Below the pieces are notes generated by a model. It worked only from the letters and a program-made list of their open reading frames with translations, did not search any database and was not told the DNA's origin. DNA of 64,000 nt from JAFAZJ01 sp050183765 (GTDB lineage Bacteria > Pseudomonadota > Alphaproteobacteria > Reyranellales > Reyranellaceae). The position numbers and the translations under genes were made by a program. The stretch lies in NCBI GenBank assembly GCA_050183765.1, contig JBFXAZ010000015.1:3106-67105 (forward strand), read 5' to 3'. Positions 35,835 to 44,368 of the stretch are shown here, one piece after another. Numbering within the stretch: the first letter of the stretch is position 1; each line of letters opens with the position of its first letter.

Positions 35835-36251
35835 ATTCCGACCCGCTCCAAGCCCGCCACCGCCCAGTCGACCGCGCTGAAGGATCTGATCGTCGCGTCG
35901 CTCGACGACGACAAGGCCGAGAACATCGTCGCGCTCGACATCGCCGGCAAGACCGCGATGGCCGACTGGATGGTGATCGCCAGCGGCCGCTCGACGCGCC
36001 AGGTCGCGGCCATGGCCGATCACCTGCTCGAGAAACTCAAGGAGGCCGGCCATCGCGGCGCGTCGAGCGAGGGCAAGGCGGTGGGCGACTGGGTGCTGGT
36101 CGACGCCGGCGACGTGATCGTGCACGTCTTCCGTCCGGAGATTCGCGAGCTCTATCAGCTCGAGCGCATGTGGTCGTTCCCGGACGATGAGGCCGAGGCC
36201 AAGCCGAAGCGCAAGCGCAAGAAGGCGGCCCCCACCGAGGACGCCGCCTGA
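35835..36251 (+). CDS. rsfS: Ribosomal silencing factor RsfS, ATT start proposed
   Basis: A 138-residue DUF143 protein that binds L14 and blocks subunit joining. The conserved core begins TALKDLIVASLDDDKAENIV then ALDIAGKTAMADWMVIASGR and SEGKAVGDWVLVDAGDVIVH. That core starts well before the first in-frame ATG (35958), which would remove 41 conserved residues. No ATG, GTG or TTG exists in frame between the nadD stop and the core. The best start is ATT at 35835, six bases after GGGAG, analogous to infC. CTG at 35877 is a poorer option. A basic tail (KPKRKRKKAA) closes the protein. Confidence 0.85.
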   Translation: MPTRSKPATAQSTALKDLIVASLDDDKAENIVALDIAGKTAMADWMVIASGRSTRQVAAMADHLLEKLKEAGHRGASSEGKAVGDWVLVDAGDVIVHVFRPEIRELYQLERMWSFPDDEAEAKPKRKRKKAAPTEDAA

Positions 36252-36709
36252 TCCGGCTGACCATCGCCGCCGTCGGCCGCGCGCGGCCCGGGCCGGAGCG
36301 CGATCTCTACGAGCAGTACGCGCGGCGCATCACCTGGCCGCTCAGCCTGCGCGAGGTCGAGGAGCGCCGCCGCCTCCCTGCCCGCGAGCTGATGGCCCGC
36401 GAGGGCGAGCTCTTGCGAGCCGCCTGCCCGGCGGGCGCGACCCTGGTGGCGCTCGACCGGCGCGGCAAGGTTCTCGACAGCGCCGGCTTCGCCCAGCGGC
36501 TGGGCAAGTGGCGCGACGACGGCGTGGCCGATCTCGCCTTTCTGATCGGCGGTGCCGACGGCCATACGGACGCGCTGCTCAAGGACTGCACGCTCGGCCT
36601 GTCGTTCGGCGCGATGACCTGGCCGCATCTTCTGGCGCGCGCCATGCTGGCCGAGCAGATCTATCGCGCCCAGCAGATCCTCGCCGGTCACCCCTATCAC
36701 CGCGAATGA
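36251..36709 (+). CDS. rlmH: 23S rRNA pseudouridine-1915 methyltransferase RlmH, non-canonical start
   Basis: A 152-residue SPOUT methyltransferase. The N-terminus (M)RLTIAAVGRARPGPERDLYE matches the family, LFLIGG-type FLIGGADGH forms the knot, and the end LAEQIYRAQQILAGHPYHRE is intact. The codon aligned with the initiator Met is ATC at 36251; CTG at 36248 is one codon upstream, overlapping the rsfS stop. The first in-frame ATG (36392) would delete a third of the enzyme. GAGGA lies about seven bases before the CTG. It is therefore the second gene in a row without a normal start codon. Confidence 0.85.
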   Translation: MRLTIAAVGRARPGPERDLYEQYARRITWPLSLREVEERRRLPARELMAREGELLRAACPAGATLVALDRRGKVLDSAGFAQRLGKWRDDGVADLAFLIGGADGHTDALLKDCTLGLSFGAMTWPHLLARAMLAEQIYRAQQILAGHPYHRE

Positions 36710-36725
36710 TCGTCGGAGTCCCCGC

Positions 36726-37484
36726 ATGCCCACCGTCACCCGCGCCATCCTCGTCACCGGTGCGTCGTCAGGCATTGGCGCCGCAACCTGCGCGGCGCTG
36801 ACCGCGCCCGGCGTCGGCATCGCCATCCACGCGCGCAGGAACAGGGAGGGCGCCGAGCGCATCGCGCAGTCGGTGGCGGCTGCGGGCGGCACGCCGATGG
36901 TCGTGCAGTGCGACCTCGCCGAGCCCAACGCGGCGGCGCAGCTGGTCGAAGAGGTCGCCAGGCATTTCGGACGGCTCGACGTGGTGGTCAGCAACGCCGG
37001 CTTCGCCGACCGCCGGCCGATCGGCGAGATCGACCGGCCGGGCTACGACGCCTCGATCGCCAGCATGCAGAACGCCTTCTTCGACCTGATCGGCGCGGCA
37101 CGGCCATGGCTGGAGAAGGCCACCGATGGCCGCGTCGTGGCGGTCTCGTCCTTCGTCGCGCATGCGATGGGCCGCGGCCTGCCGCTGTTTCCGGCCACGG
37201 CGGCGGCCAAGGCCGGCGTCGAGGCGATGGCGCGCGCCTTCGCCGTGCAGATCGCGCCCTACGGCGTGACGGTGAACTGCGTCGCGCCGGGCTTCGTCGA
37301 GAAGGATCCCGGCGCGCACTCGGCGCTGACGCCCGGCCGCCGCACCGAGCTGGAGCGCATGATCCCGGCCGGCCGTTTCGGCAAGCCTACGGATATCGCC
37401 GCCGCCATCGCCTTCCTCTGCTCGCCGGCGGCGTCCTACATCACCGGGCAGACGCTGCACGTCGATGGCGGCGTGACGCTGTGA
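36726..37484 (+). CDS. SDR family oxidoreductase with atypical active site
   Basis: A 252-residue Rossmann protein with ILVTGASSGIGAATCAAL (cofactor loop), VVVSNAG, VSSFVAHAMG and the C-terminal YITGQTLHVDGGV, as in 3-oxoacyl-ACP reductase-type SDRs. The segment where Tyr-x-x-x-Lys is expected reads FPATAAAKAG: Lys162 is present but residue 158 is Thr, not Tyr. It may use another acid or have lost reductase activity. It follows rlmH by 16 bp and converges on the TPR gene. Confidence 0.8.
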   Translation: MPTVTRAILVTGASSGIGAATCAALTAPGVGIAIHARRNREGAERIAQSVAAAGGTPMVVQCDLAEPNAAAQLVEEVARHFGRLDVVVSNAGFADRRPIGEIDRPGYDASIASMQNAFFDLIGAARPWLEKATDGRVVAVSSFVAHAMGRGLPLFPATAAAKAGVEAMARAFAVQIAPYGVTVNCVAPGFVEKDPGAHSALTPGRRTELERMIPAGRFGKPTDIAAAIAFLCSPAASYITGQTLHVDGGVTL

Positions 37485-37487
37485 GGA

Positions 37488-37988
37488 TCAGCCGGTGGGC
37501 TTCTTCCCCTTCTTGTAGGCCTCGATCGCCGCCTTCAGCATGCGGTGCTCTTGGCAACCGAAGGTGCAGAACGAGTCGAGCCGCTTGAGCAGGATTTCGG
37601 CGTTGGCCAGGTCGTCGAGCATGAGATAGGCCTCGCCCATGTACTCGTGCGCGCCCAGGTGCTTGGGATCGATCTCCATCGCGCGCTGGTAGTAGGTCAG
37701 CGAGGCGCGCGGGTTGCCGCTCTTGCGCGTGGCGTAGCCCAGCAGGTTCCAGGCCTCGGGATTGCGCGGCTCTGCCTGGGTCGCCTTGTTCAGCGACGCG
37801 ATCGCGCCGGCGTAGTCCTTGCGGTCGATCGCGGCCTTGGCGGCGGTGAAATCGGCATTGGCCGAGGCCCGCGGCGCGCTGCCGCTGGCACCGCCGCTCC
37901 CACCGCCAGCGGCATGCGCCAAGGTGACCGGCAGCGCGAAAGCGGCCGACAAGGCGGCGGCGCAGGCGAAGCGAAGCGTCGGATGCAT
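37488..37988 (-). CDS. TPR-repeat protein, exported
   Basis: A 166-residue protein with a Sec signal (MHPTLRFACAAALSAAFALP, cleaved after AHA) and a Gly/Ser-rich linker, then three tetratricopeptide repeats at about 50-150 (ALIASL-type segments AGAIASLNKATQAEPRNPEA, RASLTYYQRAMEIDPKHLGA, ANAEILLKRLD). A Cys pair in DSFCTFGCQEH is close to the C-terminus. It probably scaffolds a periplasmic complex; partners are unknown. GGAGGGG precedes ATG at 37988. Confidence 0.8.
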   Translation of the reverse strand: MHPTLRFACAAALSAAFALPVTLAHAAGGGSGGASGSAPRASANADFTAAKAAIDRKDYAGAIASLNKATQAEPRNPEAWNLLGYATRKSGNPRASLTYYQRAMEIDPKHLGAHEYMGEAYLMLDDLANAEILLKRLDSFCTFGCQEHRMLKAAIEAYKKGKKPTG

Positions 37989-38084
37989 GATCCCCTCCGT
38001 AAACGGGTATTGCCACCATAGTACCCCGGAACCGTGACGCTTGTTCCCCAGGGCACAGCCGCCCACACGACTTCGTGACGCCGG

Positions 38085-39746
38085 TCAGCTTTCGGCAAGC
38101 AGCGCGGCCTCCTTGACGACATGCACGCGCAGGCGCTCCTCGCGGCCACGCACCTCGACCTCGTGCCGTTCGCCGAGATCGAGCTTCACGCCGGCGAGAT
38201 CGAGCAGGTCCTGCGACACGACCAGCTGGGCGGTGAACTCCTTGCTCTGCGCCTCCAGGCGGGCGGCCGTGTTCACCGTGTCGCCGATCGCCGTCAGGCT
38301 GGTGGCGCGGCCATGCCCGAGATCGCCGACGATCGCCGGACCGGCGTGGACGCCGATGCCGATGCGCAGCGGCCGGTCGATCTCGCCGCTCAGCGACTCG
38401 TTGAAATCCTCGATGGCGAGCCCGATGCGGCGCGCGGCGTCGAGCGATTGACGCGCCGCCTGCGCGCCGTCGACATCGAGACCGAAGAGCGCCATCACGC
38501 CGTCGCCGATGAACTTGTCGACGCGGCCGCCGGCATCCTCGATCGCCTGGCCGACGACGCGGAAATAGCGGTTGAGGATGAACACCACGTCGTAGGGCAG
38601 GCGCTTCTCGGAGAAGGCGGTGAAGCCGCGCAGGTCGACGAACATCACCGCGATCATGCGCTCGCCGCCCATCGACAGCCTGGTGCCGGAATAGGCATCC
38701 GACGGCTGCGCGCCGGCGGGCAGCAAGGGCGCGACGCGATACACGCCGGGCGGCGGCCGGAGCTGGCAGGCCAGGCGCACGTTGGCCGGCGCGCCGAAAC
38801 GCGACAGCACGCGCTGCTCGGCGGCATCCGGCGGCGGCAGCTTCTCGCTGTCGGGTCCGACGATGCGCACGCGGCAGGTCGAGCAGCGGCCGCGCCCGCC
38901 GCACACCGAGGCGTGCGGGATGTCGTTCAGCCGGCTGATGTCGAGCACACTGAGGCCGGCCTGTGCGACGACGTTGCGGCCGCTGGCATAGCTCAGGCGC
39001 ACCTCGCCGGCGCGCCGTGCCACCCAGGTCCTCACCCGCCGCGCGCCCAGCACGCCGAGCAGCAGCACCGCCCCGGCGAGCTTCAGGCCGTCGGAGAGCG
39101 CGTAGATGCGATCGACGTCCTCGAGCGTCGGCGGATTGGTCGAGCCGATGGCGGCGCGCATTCGCTCGGTGTCGAGGCTGAGCTCGAGCACCTTGCCGAC
39201 GCCGACACCGACGCCGGCGAGGGCGAGCGCCGGCACCACGAGCGCCGCGCCGTAGAGCCAGGGCAGCGCTCCTGGATACCAGGGTTTCAGCCGCCAGTTG
39301 AAATGCAGGCCGATGCAGCCATGGACCCACACGACCAGCAGAAACCCCGTCTGTCGCGCCGCCGCCCAGGCACTGTCGGCCATCGGCAGCAGCACCCAAA
39401 GATAGTTCGTGTTGACGTCGTAGAAGTCGTGGGCGATGCGCGTGCCGACGATATGCGTCATGCCCAGCGGCACGATCGAGAGGCCCAGCACGAGCTGCGT
39501 CCATTGCCAGAGCGTCAGCCTGAGCGAGCGGCGGCAGAACAGCGCCCACAGCGCCAGCGCGATGTGCGCGAGGAAGGCACCGTACAGCACCGCGGTGCCC
39601 GGCAGGCTGCGCCAGACGAGGGCGGCCACGTCCATCACCGCGTCGGCGAGCGACACCGACGCCAGCACCATCGCGTGATTGATCAGATGCGTCGTCGCAT
39701 ACGCGAACAGCGCGATTCCCGACCACAGGCGCAGGCGCGCGAGCAT
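38085..39746 (-). CDS. Membrane adenylate cyclase with 2Fe-2S ferredoxin domain
   Basis: A 553-residue class III cyclase. The N-terminal about 235 residues are a multi-helix membrane module with His in THLINHAM, MTHIVGTRIAHD and WVHGCIGLHFNW, which could hold haem. A ferredoxin domain follows (about 250-335): ASVCGGRGRCSTCRVRI, with a fourth Cys in RLACQLR. The C-terminal cyclase (about 375-535) has both metal Asp (FVDLRGF, GDGVMALFG), Lys in VDKFIGD and Asp in TAIGDTVNTAARLE, which predict ATP rather than GTP. It should make cAMP in response to a redox or electron-transport signal. It stands alone between a TPR gene and an ArsC-like gene. Confidence 0.85.
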   Translation of the reverse strand: MLARLRLWSGIALFAYATTHLINHAMVLASVSLADAVMDVAALVWRSLPGTAVLYGAFLAHIALALWALFCRRSLRLTLWQWTQLVLGLSIVPLGMTHIVGTRIAHDFYDVNTNYLWVLLPMADSAWAAARQTGFLLVVWVHGCIGLHFNWRLKPWYPGALPWLYGAALVVPALALAGVGVGVGKVLELSLDTERMRAAIGSTNPPTLEDVDRIYALSDGLKLAGAVLLLGVLGARRVRTWVARRAGEVRLSYASGRNVVAQAGLSVLDISRLNDIPHASVCGGRGRCSTCRVRIVGPDSEKLPPPDAAEQRVLSRFGAPANVRLACQLRPPPGVYRVAPLLPAGAQPSDAYSGTRLSMGGERMIAVMFVDLRGFTAFSEKRLPYDVVFILNRYFRVVGQAIEDAGGRVDKFIGDGVMALFGLDVDGAQAARQSLDAARRIGLAIEDFNESLSGEIDRPLRIGIGVHAGPAIVGDLGHGRATSLTAIGDTVNTAARLEAQSKEFTAQLVVSQDLLDLAGVKLDLGERHEVEVRGREERLRVHVVKEAALLAES

Positions 39747-39761
39747 GGGGCGGGAGAAGCC

Positions 39762-40127
39762 TTAGGTCCGCACGATCGACAGAACCGCTTCCGGCGGGCG
39801 GCCGATCGCCGCCTTGCCGTCGGACACGACGAGCGGCCGCTGCAGCAGGATCGGATGCTTCGCGATCAGCTCGACCGCGTCCTTGCGCGTGAGCGTCGCG
39901 GCCTTCTTGCCGGATGCCTTGAACTCCGCCTCGCCGCTGCGCACCAGCGCGCGCGGCTCGACGCCGAGCTGGTCGAGCAGGGTCTCGATCTCCTTTTTCG
40001 ACGGCGGATCCTTGAGATACTCGCGCACCACGGGCTCGATACCCTTGTCGCGCAACAGCGCCAGCGTCTCGCGCGACTTGGTGCAGCGCGGGTTGTGCCA
40101 GATGGTGACTGCCTTGCCCTTCGCCAT
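39762..40127 (-). CDS. ArsC/Spx family reductase
   Basis: A 121-residue thioredoxin-fold protein. The catalytic Cys15 is in HNPRCTKSRETLALL, followed by VVREYLKDPPSKKEIE, and the substrate-side segment PILLQRPLVVSDGKAAIGRP carries the Arg of ArsC. This fits glutaredoxin-dependent arsenate reductases; annotation as YffB/Spx-like is possible because no ars operon surrounds it. The start is ATG at 40127 with AAGGGGAG upstream. Confidence 0.85.
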   Translation of the reverse strand: MAKGKAVTIWHNPRCTKSRETLALLRDKGIEPVVREYLKDPPSKKEIETLLDQLGVEPRALVRSGEAEFKASGKKAATLTRKDAVELIAKHPILLQRPLVVSDGKAAIGRPPEAVLSIVRT

Positions 40128-40138
40128 GTCGCTCCCCT

Positions 40139-40618
40139 TCAGTCGCAGCGATACTGCCACGGCGTCTCCCTGCCGTTGCCGGTGAAACGGCCGTCCTTCA
40201 CCGTGTAGACGCCATCGGGCCCGTGGTTCCAAAGTGCGCGCACACGGTCGGGCCGGTCATGCGTCAGGGCGAAGGTGCGGATCTGGCCGCCGAGCGACTG
40301 GAAGTCGACCACCAGGGTCAGCGATCCGTCGGCATTGATGGTCGCGCCAATGACCTCATTGCTGTCGTTGCGGCTCTTGTCGCCGTAGACGCGTTCGGTC
40401 ATCACCTTGCCGCCCAGCCACTTCACGTAGCGGATGTGGATATGGTTGCCGGCCGGGGGCTGACCGCAATCGAGCGACCAGGTGCCGAGCAGGCCCCATT
40501 TTTCCAGCGTGTCGGCGACCGCGGCGGTGTGCTTGCCGCTTTGCGGCGACTGAGCGAAAGCGCTCGCGACGCCGAACGCGAGGCTGGTCAGGACGACAAT
40601 CGTGCGGATCAGCGACAT
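40139..40618 (-). CDS. Exported protein of unknown function
   Basis: A 159-residue protein with a clear Sec signal (MSLIRTIVVLTSLAFGVASA, cleaved after AFA at about 22). The mature part, LLGTWSLDCGQPPAGNHIHI at about 44-63, and YRCD at the C-terminus, has two Cys that could form a disulfide, and reads like a small lipocalin or beta-barrel domain with alternating polar and hydrophobic residues. I do not recognise a named family. It lies 4 bp after recX and 11 bp before the ArsC-like gene on the same strand, so it is probably in one transcript with them. Confidence 0.7.
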   Translation of the reverse strand: MSLIRTIVVLTSLAFGVASAFAQSPQSGKHTAAVADTLEKWGLLGTWSLDCGQPPAGNHIHIRYVKWLGGKVMTERVYGDKSRNDSNEVIGATINADGSLTLVVDFQSLGGQIRTFALTHDRPDRVRALWNHGPDGVYTVKDGRFTGNGRETPWQYRCD

Positions 40619-40622
40619 GGGC

Positions 40623-41159
40623 TCACTCCAGCAGCTCGTCCGCATCCTTGGCGTCGATGACGCGGCGCGCAAGGCCCAGCGCGAAGCCGGCACGGCCCAT
40701 CGCGGCGAGGTGCTTGTCGCGCCGGTCGCGTCGCACCGCGGGATCGGCGAAGGGTCCCAGCCGCCGCCGCCGCGCGAGCGCCACCGCCGCGGCGAGTTCG
40801 CCGTCGCCGCCGGCCGCGTCGCGCAGGCGCGACAGCGCGTGATCGACGTCCTCGCGCCCGACGCGTGCCAGCACGAGCTTCTCGCGGATGCGCCGCTGCG
40901 AGGTGCCGCGCCGGCTGAGCGCGCCAGCCTTGTGCTCGGCGAAGCGGCGGTCGTCGAGAATGCCGGCCTTCACATATCGCCCGACAATCCCCTCGATCAC
41001 CGCCTCGGCGTCGTCCACCACGGGAGCCTCAGCATGGCGCGCCTTGCGCACGCGGCGCAGCAGCACCTCGCGCAGCCGGCCCGCCGAGCTGGCGTAGCGC
41101 TCCATGTAGGACGTGGCGATGTTCTCCAGCCGCTTCGCCGTGATCGGCTTGACGATCAC
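40623..41159 (-). CDS. recX: RecX family regulatory protein
   Basis: A 178-residue all-helical protein built of three-helix repeats, with SYMERYASSAGRLREVLLRR, then VGRYVKAGILDDRRFAEHKA and REKLVLARVGREDVDHALS. RecX inhibits RecA filament growth. The start is GTG at 41159, which overlaps the stop of the acyl-CoA carboxylase gene as GTGA. recA is not adjacent, which is common in Alphaproteobacteria; translational coupling to a carboxylase gene is unusual. Confidence 0.85.
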   Translation of the reverse strand: MIVKPITAKRLENIATSYMERYASSAGRLREVLLRRVRKARHAEAPVVDDAEAVIEGIVGRYVKAGILDDRRFAEHKAGALSRRGTSQRRIREKLVLARVGREDVDHALSRLRDAAGGDGELAAAVALARRRRLGPFADPAVRRDRRDKHLAAMGRAGFALGLARRVIDAKDADELLE

Positions 41160-42703
41160 GGCCGGTAGCCGAAGGAACGCGGTCCGGTCCGGCGCATCGG
41201 CGCGGCAAGGTTGGCGAACTCGCACAGCAGGCGGCGCGTGTCGCGCGGATCGATGATCTCCTCGACGCCGAAGGCCTCGGCGGTGCGGAAGGGGGAGCGC
41301 ACCTGGTTCAGCCGGCCGAGGATTTCGGCCATGTGCTTCTCGCGATCGGGCGCCGCCTCGAGCTCGGCGCGATAGGCCGCCTCGATGCCGCCCTCGACCG
41401 GCAGCGAGCCCCAGTCGCCCGACGGCCAGGCGTAGCGGAAATTGTAGTGGCCCCAGTTCTGGTGCGCCGCACCCGCCACGCCGAAGGCCTTGCGGATCAG
41501 GATCGAGCACCACGGGCCCCTGGCCTGGTAGATCGCCGTCATCGCGCGCGCGCCGTGGCGGATGGTGGCGGCGGTCTCGGCGGCAACGCCGATGACGAAG
41601 CCGGGGCAGTCGACGAAGTGCACCACGGGCAGGTGGAAGGTCTCGGCGAGATCGACGAAGCGCGTCACCTTGTGCGCGGTGTCGGCGGTCCATCCCGCGG
41701 CATAGAAATACGGATCGCCGCCCAGCACCGCGACCGGCCAGCCGTCGATGCGCGCCAGGCCGGTGATCATCGAGCGGCCATACAGCTTGCCGATCTCGAA
41801 GAAGCTGTCGCGGTCGACGCAGGCGCGGATGATCGCGCGCATCTGGTAGACCTTGCGCCGGTCGCGCGGCACCAGATCGATCAGCTTGGGATCGGCCCGG
41901 TTGGGATCGTCGGTGATCGGCCCGCGCGCGGCGAGGCTGTCGATCGACGACGGCAGGTAGGACAGGAACCGGCGCGTGCGCGCGAAGGCCTCTTCCTCGC
42001 TCTCGACCTCGTCGTCGACCGAGCCGTTGCGGCAATGGATGTCGGTGCCGCCCAGCTCCTCCTTGGTCACCGGCTCGCCCAGGCGCGCGACCACCGGAGG
42101 GCCGGCGGCGAACATCTGCGAGATGCCCTTGACCATCAGCGAGTAGTGACTCGTCACCAGGCGCGCGGCACCGAGGCCGGCCACCGAGCCCAGGCCGAGC
42201 GCGACGACGGGCACCTTCGAGAGGTTGTCGCAGACCTCCTCCCAGCCGGGGTTGCGCGGCACATAGGTGCGGCCGGTCTGCTCGTAGGATTTCACCGAGC
42301 CGCCGCCGCCGGTGCCGTCGATCAGGCGCACGATGGGGATGCCGAGCTCGCCGGCCATCCGCTCGGCGATCACCTGCTTCTCGTGGATCGCCGCGTCGGC
42401 CGCGCCGCCGCGCACGGTGAAGTCGTCGCCGCCCACCGCCACCGGCCGGCCCTCGATGCGGCCGCGGCCGCAGACGAAGTTCGAGGGCTGGAAATCGAGC
42501 AGGACACCGTTGTCGTCGTACTGCGCCTTGCCGCCCAGCGCGCCGATCTCGTGGAAGCTGCCGGGGTCGAGCAGGCGGTCGATGCGCTCGCGCACCGTCA
42601 GCTTGCCGCCGTCGTGCTGGCGCTTGACCTTGTCGGGCCCGCCCATGCGCCGGCCCATCGCCTCGCGGCGGTGCAACTCGTCGATTTCCGGCTGCCAGCT
42701 CAT
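41156..42703 (-). CDS. Acyl-CoA carboxylase, carboxyltransferase (beta) subunit
   Basis: A 515-residue crotonase-superfamily enzyme. It has GRRMGGPDKVKRQHDGGKLT and RERIDRLLDPGSFHEIGAL, then IRLIDGTGGGGS-type VRLIDGTGGGGSVKSYEQTG, and in the C-terminal half HFVDCPGFVIGVAAE, which supplies an oxyanion loop. It moves carboxylate from biotin to an acyl-CoA such as propionyl- or methylcrotonyl-CoA. The biotin-bearing alpha subunit is not in this window, so the enzyme must be assembled from distant genes. GGAGGGACATGCGCC surrounds the start. recX overlaps its stop. Confidence 0.88.
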   Translation of the reverse strand: MSWQPEIDELHRREAMGRRMGGPDKVKRQHDGGKLTVRERIDRLLDPGSFHEIGALGGKAQYDDNGVLLDFQPSNFVCGRGRIEGRPVAVGGDDFTVRGGAADAAIHEKQVIAERMAGELGIPIVRLIDGTGGGGSVKSYEQTGRTYVPRNPGWEEVCDNLSKVPVVALGLGSVAGLGAARLVTSHYSLMVKGISQMFAAGPPVVARLGEPVTKEELGGTDIHCRNGSVDDEVESEEEAFARTRRFLSYLPSSIDSLAARGPITDDPNRADPKLIDLVPRDRRKVYQMRAIIRACVDRDSFFEIGKLYGRSMITGLARIDGWPVAVLGGDPYFYAAGWTADTAHKVTRFVDLAETFHLPVVHFVDCPGFVIGVAAETAATIRHGARAMTAIYQARGPWCSILIRKAFGVAGAAHQNWGHYNFRYAWPSGDWGSLPVEGGIEAAYRAELEAAPDREKHMAEILGRLNQVRSPFRTAEAFGVEEIIDPRDTRRLLCEFANLAAPMRRTGPRSFGYRP

Positions 42704-42719
42704 GGCGCATGTCCCTCCG

Positions 42720-43370
42720 TCAGCGTAGCGGGAAGCCGACCATCGACTCGAGCTCGGCGATGGCGGCGGCAGGGTCCCCGACCTTGATGGTGCGCATGCC
42801 CATGGCGCGCGCCGGCTTCAGGTTCACGCCGAGGTCGTCGAGATAGATGCAGGCTTCCGGCACGACTCCGAGCAGGTCGCAGGCGTGTCGATAGATGCGC
42901 GGGTCGGGCTTGCGCATGCCGAGCTTGCTCGACTCCACCACATGCTCGAACAGGCGCATGATCTCAGCAACCTGACGCGCGCGGTCCGGCGACGCGGCCA
43001 TGCCCGGGCCGTCGCCGGCCTTCATGTTGTTGGTGATGCATGCGACCCGGTGACGCGCACGCACACGCCTCAGGGCCTCGACCATCTGCGGGCGCACCGC
43101 GCCGCTGATCGAGTCGAGCACACGGCGGCCATCGAGCGCGTGGCCCGCGGCCTGGGCCTCGGCCTCGAAGGCGAGGACGAATTCGTCGCGGCTGATTTCA
43201 CTTCTTTCCATCCGCGCCCAGGCGTTGGCGTCGGGGTTGCGGGCATTCAGGCCGCGGATGAAACTTTCGGGAAGGCCGATCTCACGCTCATAGCGCGCAA
43301 AGGCGTCGAACGGCGACTCGAGGATGACGCCACCAAAATCCCACAACACCGCTTCGATCTTTTCCGGCAT
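42720..43370 (-). CDS. HAD-IA family hydrolase
   Basis: A 216-residue haloacid-dehalogenase-like protein. The nucleophile motif is VLWDFGGVILES, with Asp11 followed by Gly13 where many phosphatases have the acid/base Asp. Motif II is ACITNN, motif III KPDPRIY, and motif IV CIYLDDLGVNLKPA. This DFGGV pattern is known from the epoxide-hydrolase N-domain and related acyl-CoA-associated HADs. It is 16 bp downstream (3') of none of its neighbours but 16 bp upstream of the carboxylase start on the same strand, so co-expression with that gene is likely. Confidence 0.82.
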   Translation of the reverse strand: MPEKIEAVLWDFGGVILESPFDAFARYEREIGLPESFIRGLNARNPDANAWARMERSEISRDEFVLAFEAEAQAAGHALDGRRVLDSISGAVRPQMVEALRRVRARHRVACITNNMKAGDGPGMAASPDRARQVAEIMRLFEHVVESSKLGMRKPDPRIYRHACDLLGVVPEACIYLDDLGVNLKPARAMGMRTIKVGDPAAAIAELESMVGFPLR

Positions 43371-43651
43371 TCCCTGATCTCCGCTCCCCGAATGACTGAC
43401 GTGACGAATGCTGAAGCCCAACGACCTTGATCGAAATGCAAACCCCGACTAGATGGCGCGCATCGTCGATACCCCGCCGTCCTGACGCACTATGGCGGGC
43501 AGCGTATCGCCGCGCGCGTTGTGGCGCGAGCGAGACGATGGACGTACCGCCGCGTCCTTCCGATCTGCAGACGGCGTCTGGCCGCTGGAGAACCGAGCCC
43601 GGGGATCAACGATCCCGGGGCCGTGCCCTGTCGTTGGAGATATCCCCGATC

Positions 43652-44299
43652 ATGTCGATCCACGCCGCTCCCGAGCTGACCGATGCGCCGCGAATCGATG
43701 GCCGCAACCTCAGGGCCGAGAGCACCCGTCGCAAGATCATCGTGGGGGCCCGCGCGCTGGTCGAGGAGCAGGCGCGCCTGCCGAAGGTCGCCGATGTCGC
43801 GCGTCGCTCCGACGTGTCGGTGCGCTCGGTGTTCCAGCACTACCAGGACGTCGAGACCCTGTTCATCGCCGTGGTCGACGCCGTGACCGACGACCTCGAA
43901 AGCGCCCAGTCCGACATCGACGATAGCGGCCCGCTGCGGACGCGCGTACGGCGACTGACCGAGCAGCAATGCCAGATTTACGAGCGCCTGATGCCGGTGG
44001 TCCTGGCCGGCCGCCAGCTCAATCCCCCGCCGGCCGCCCTGGTCGAGCGCAGCGAGGGGGACCGCGTCGCCCTGGGCCGACGGCTGGAAACAATTTTCCG
44101 TCCCGAACTGGCATCACTGACGAGCGTGGCGCGGGCCGAAACGATCGATGCCCTGCAGGCCGTGGCGGACTGGGATTGCTGGATCGGCCTGCGCCGACGC
44201 CAAGGGATGGCGCCCGAGCGGGCCACAACCACAATGGATCGATTGATCCTTGCTGTTCTATGGTCTGCAACAAATAACGATGGATTGATGATAGCTTAA
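43652..44299 (+). CDS. TetR/AcrR family regulator (first of pair)
   Basis: A 215-residue regulator. The helix-turn-helix is in STRRKIIVGARALVEEQARL, then VADVARRSDVSVRSVFQHYQD (about 28-72), and LFIAVVDAVTDDL leads into a ligand domain. It resembles the next gene strongly in the DNA-binding part. ATG at 43652 is the first Met with a plausible ribosome site (GGAGA, 13 bases upstream, weak). The preceding 280 bp hold no gene; a hairpin at about 43600-43622 (GGGGATC/GATCCC core) may be its operator. Confidence 0.8.
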   Translation: MSIHAAPELTDAPRIDGRNLRAESTRRKIIVGARALVEEQARLPKVADVARRSDVSVRSVFQHYQDVETLFIAVVDAVTDDLESAQSDIDDSGPLRTRVRRLTEQQCQIYERLMPVVLAGRQLNPPPAALVERSEGDRVALGRRLETIFRPELASLTSVARAETIDALQAVADWDCWIGLRRRQGMAPERATTTMDRLILAVLWSATNNDGLMIA

Positions 44300-44368
44300 C
44301 AGTCGGCCCGGGTTGCGAAGGATAACTTAGGCCGATATTGCAGTTAAATTTTATATTTAAGGCTTACT

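Noticed and set aside
43600..43622. GC-rich hairpin before the first TetR gene as a terminator
   Set aside because: The stem is only about seven pairs with no T-tract; it may be an operator but the evidence is too thin for a separate feature.
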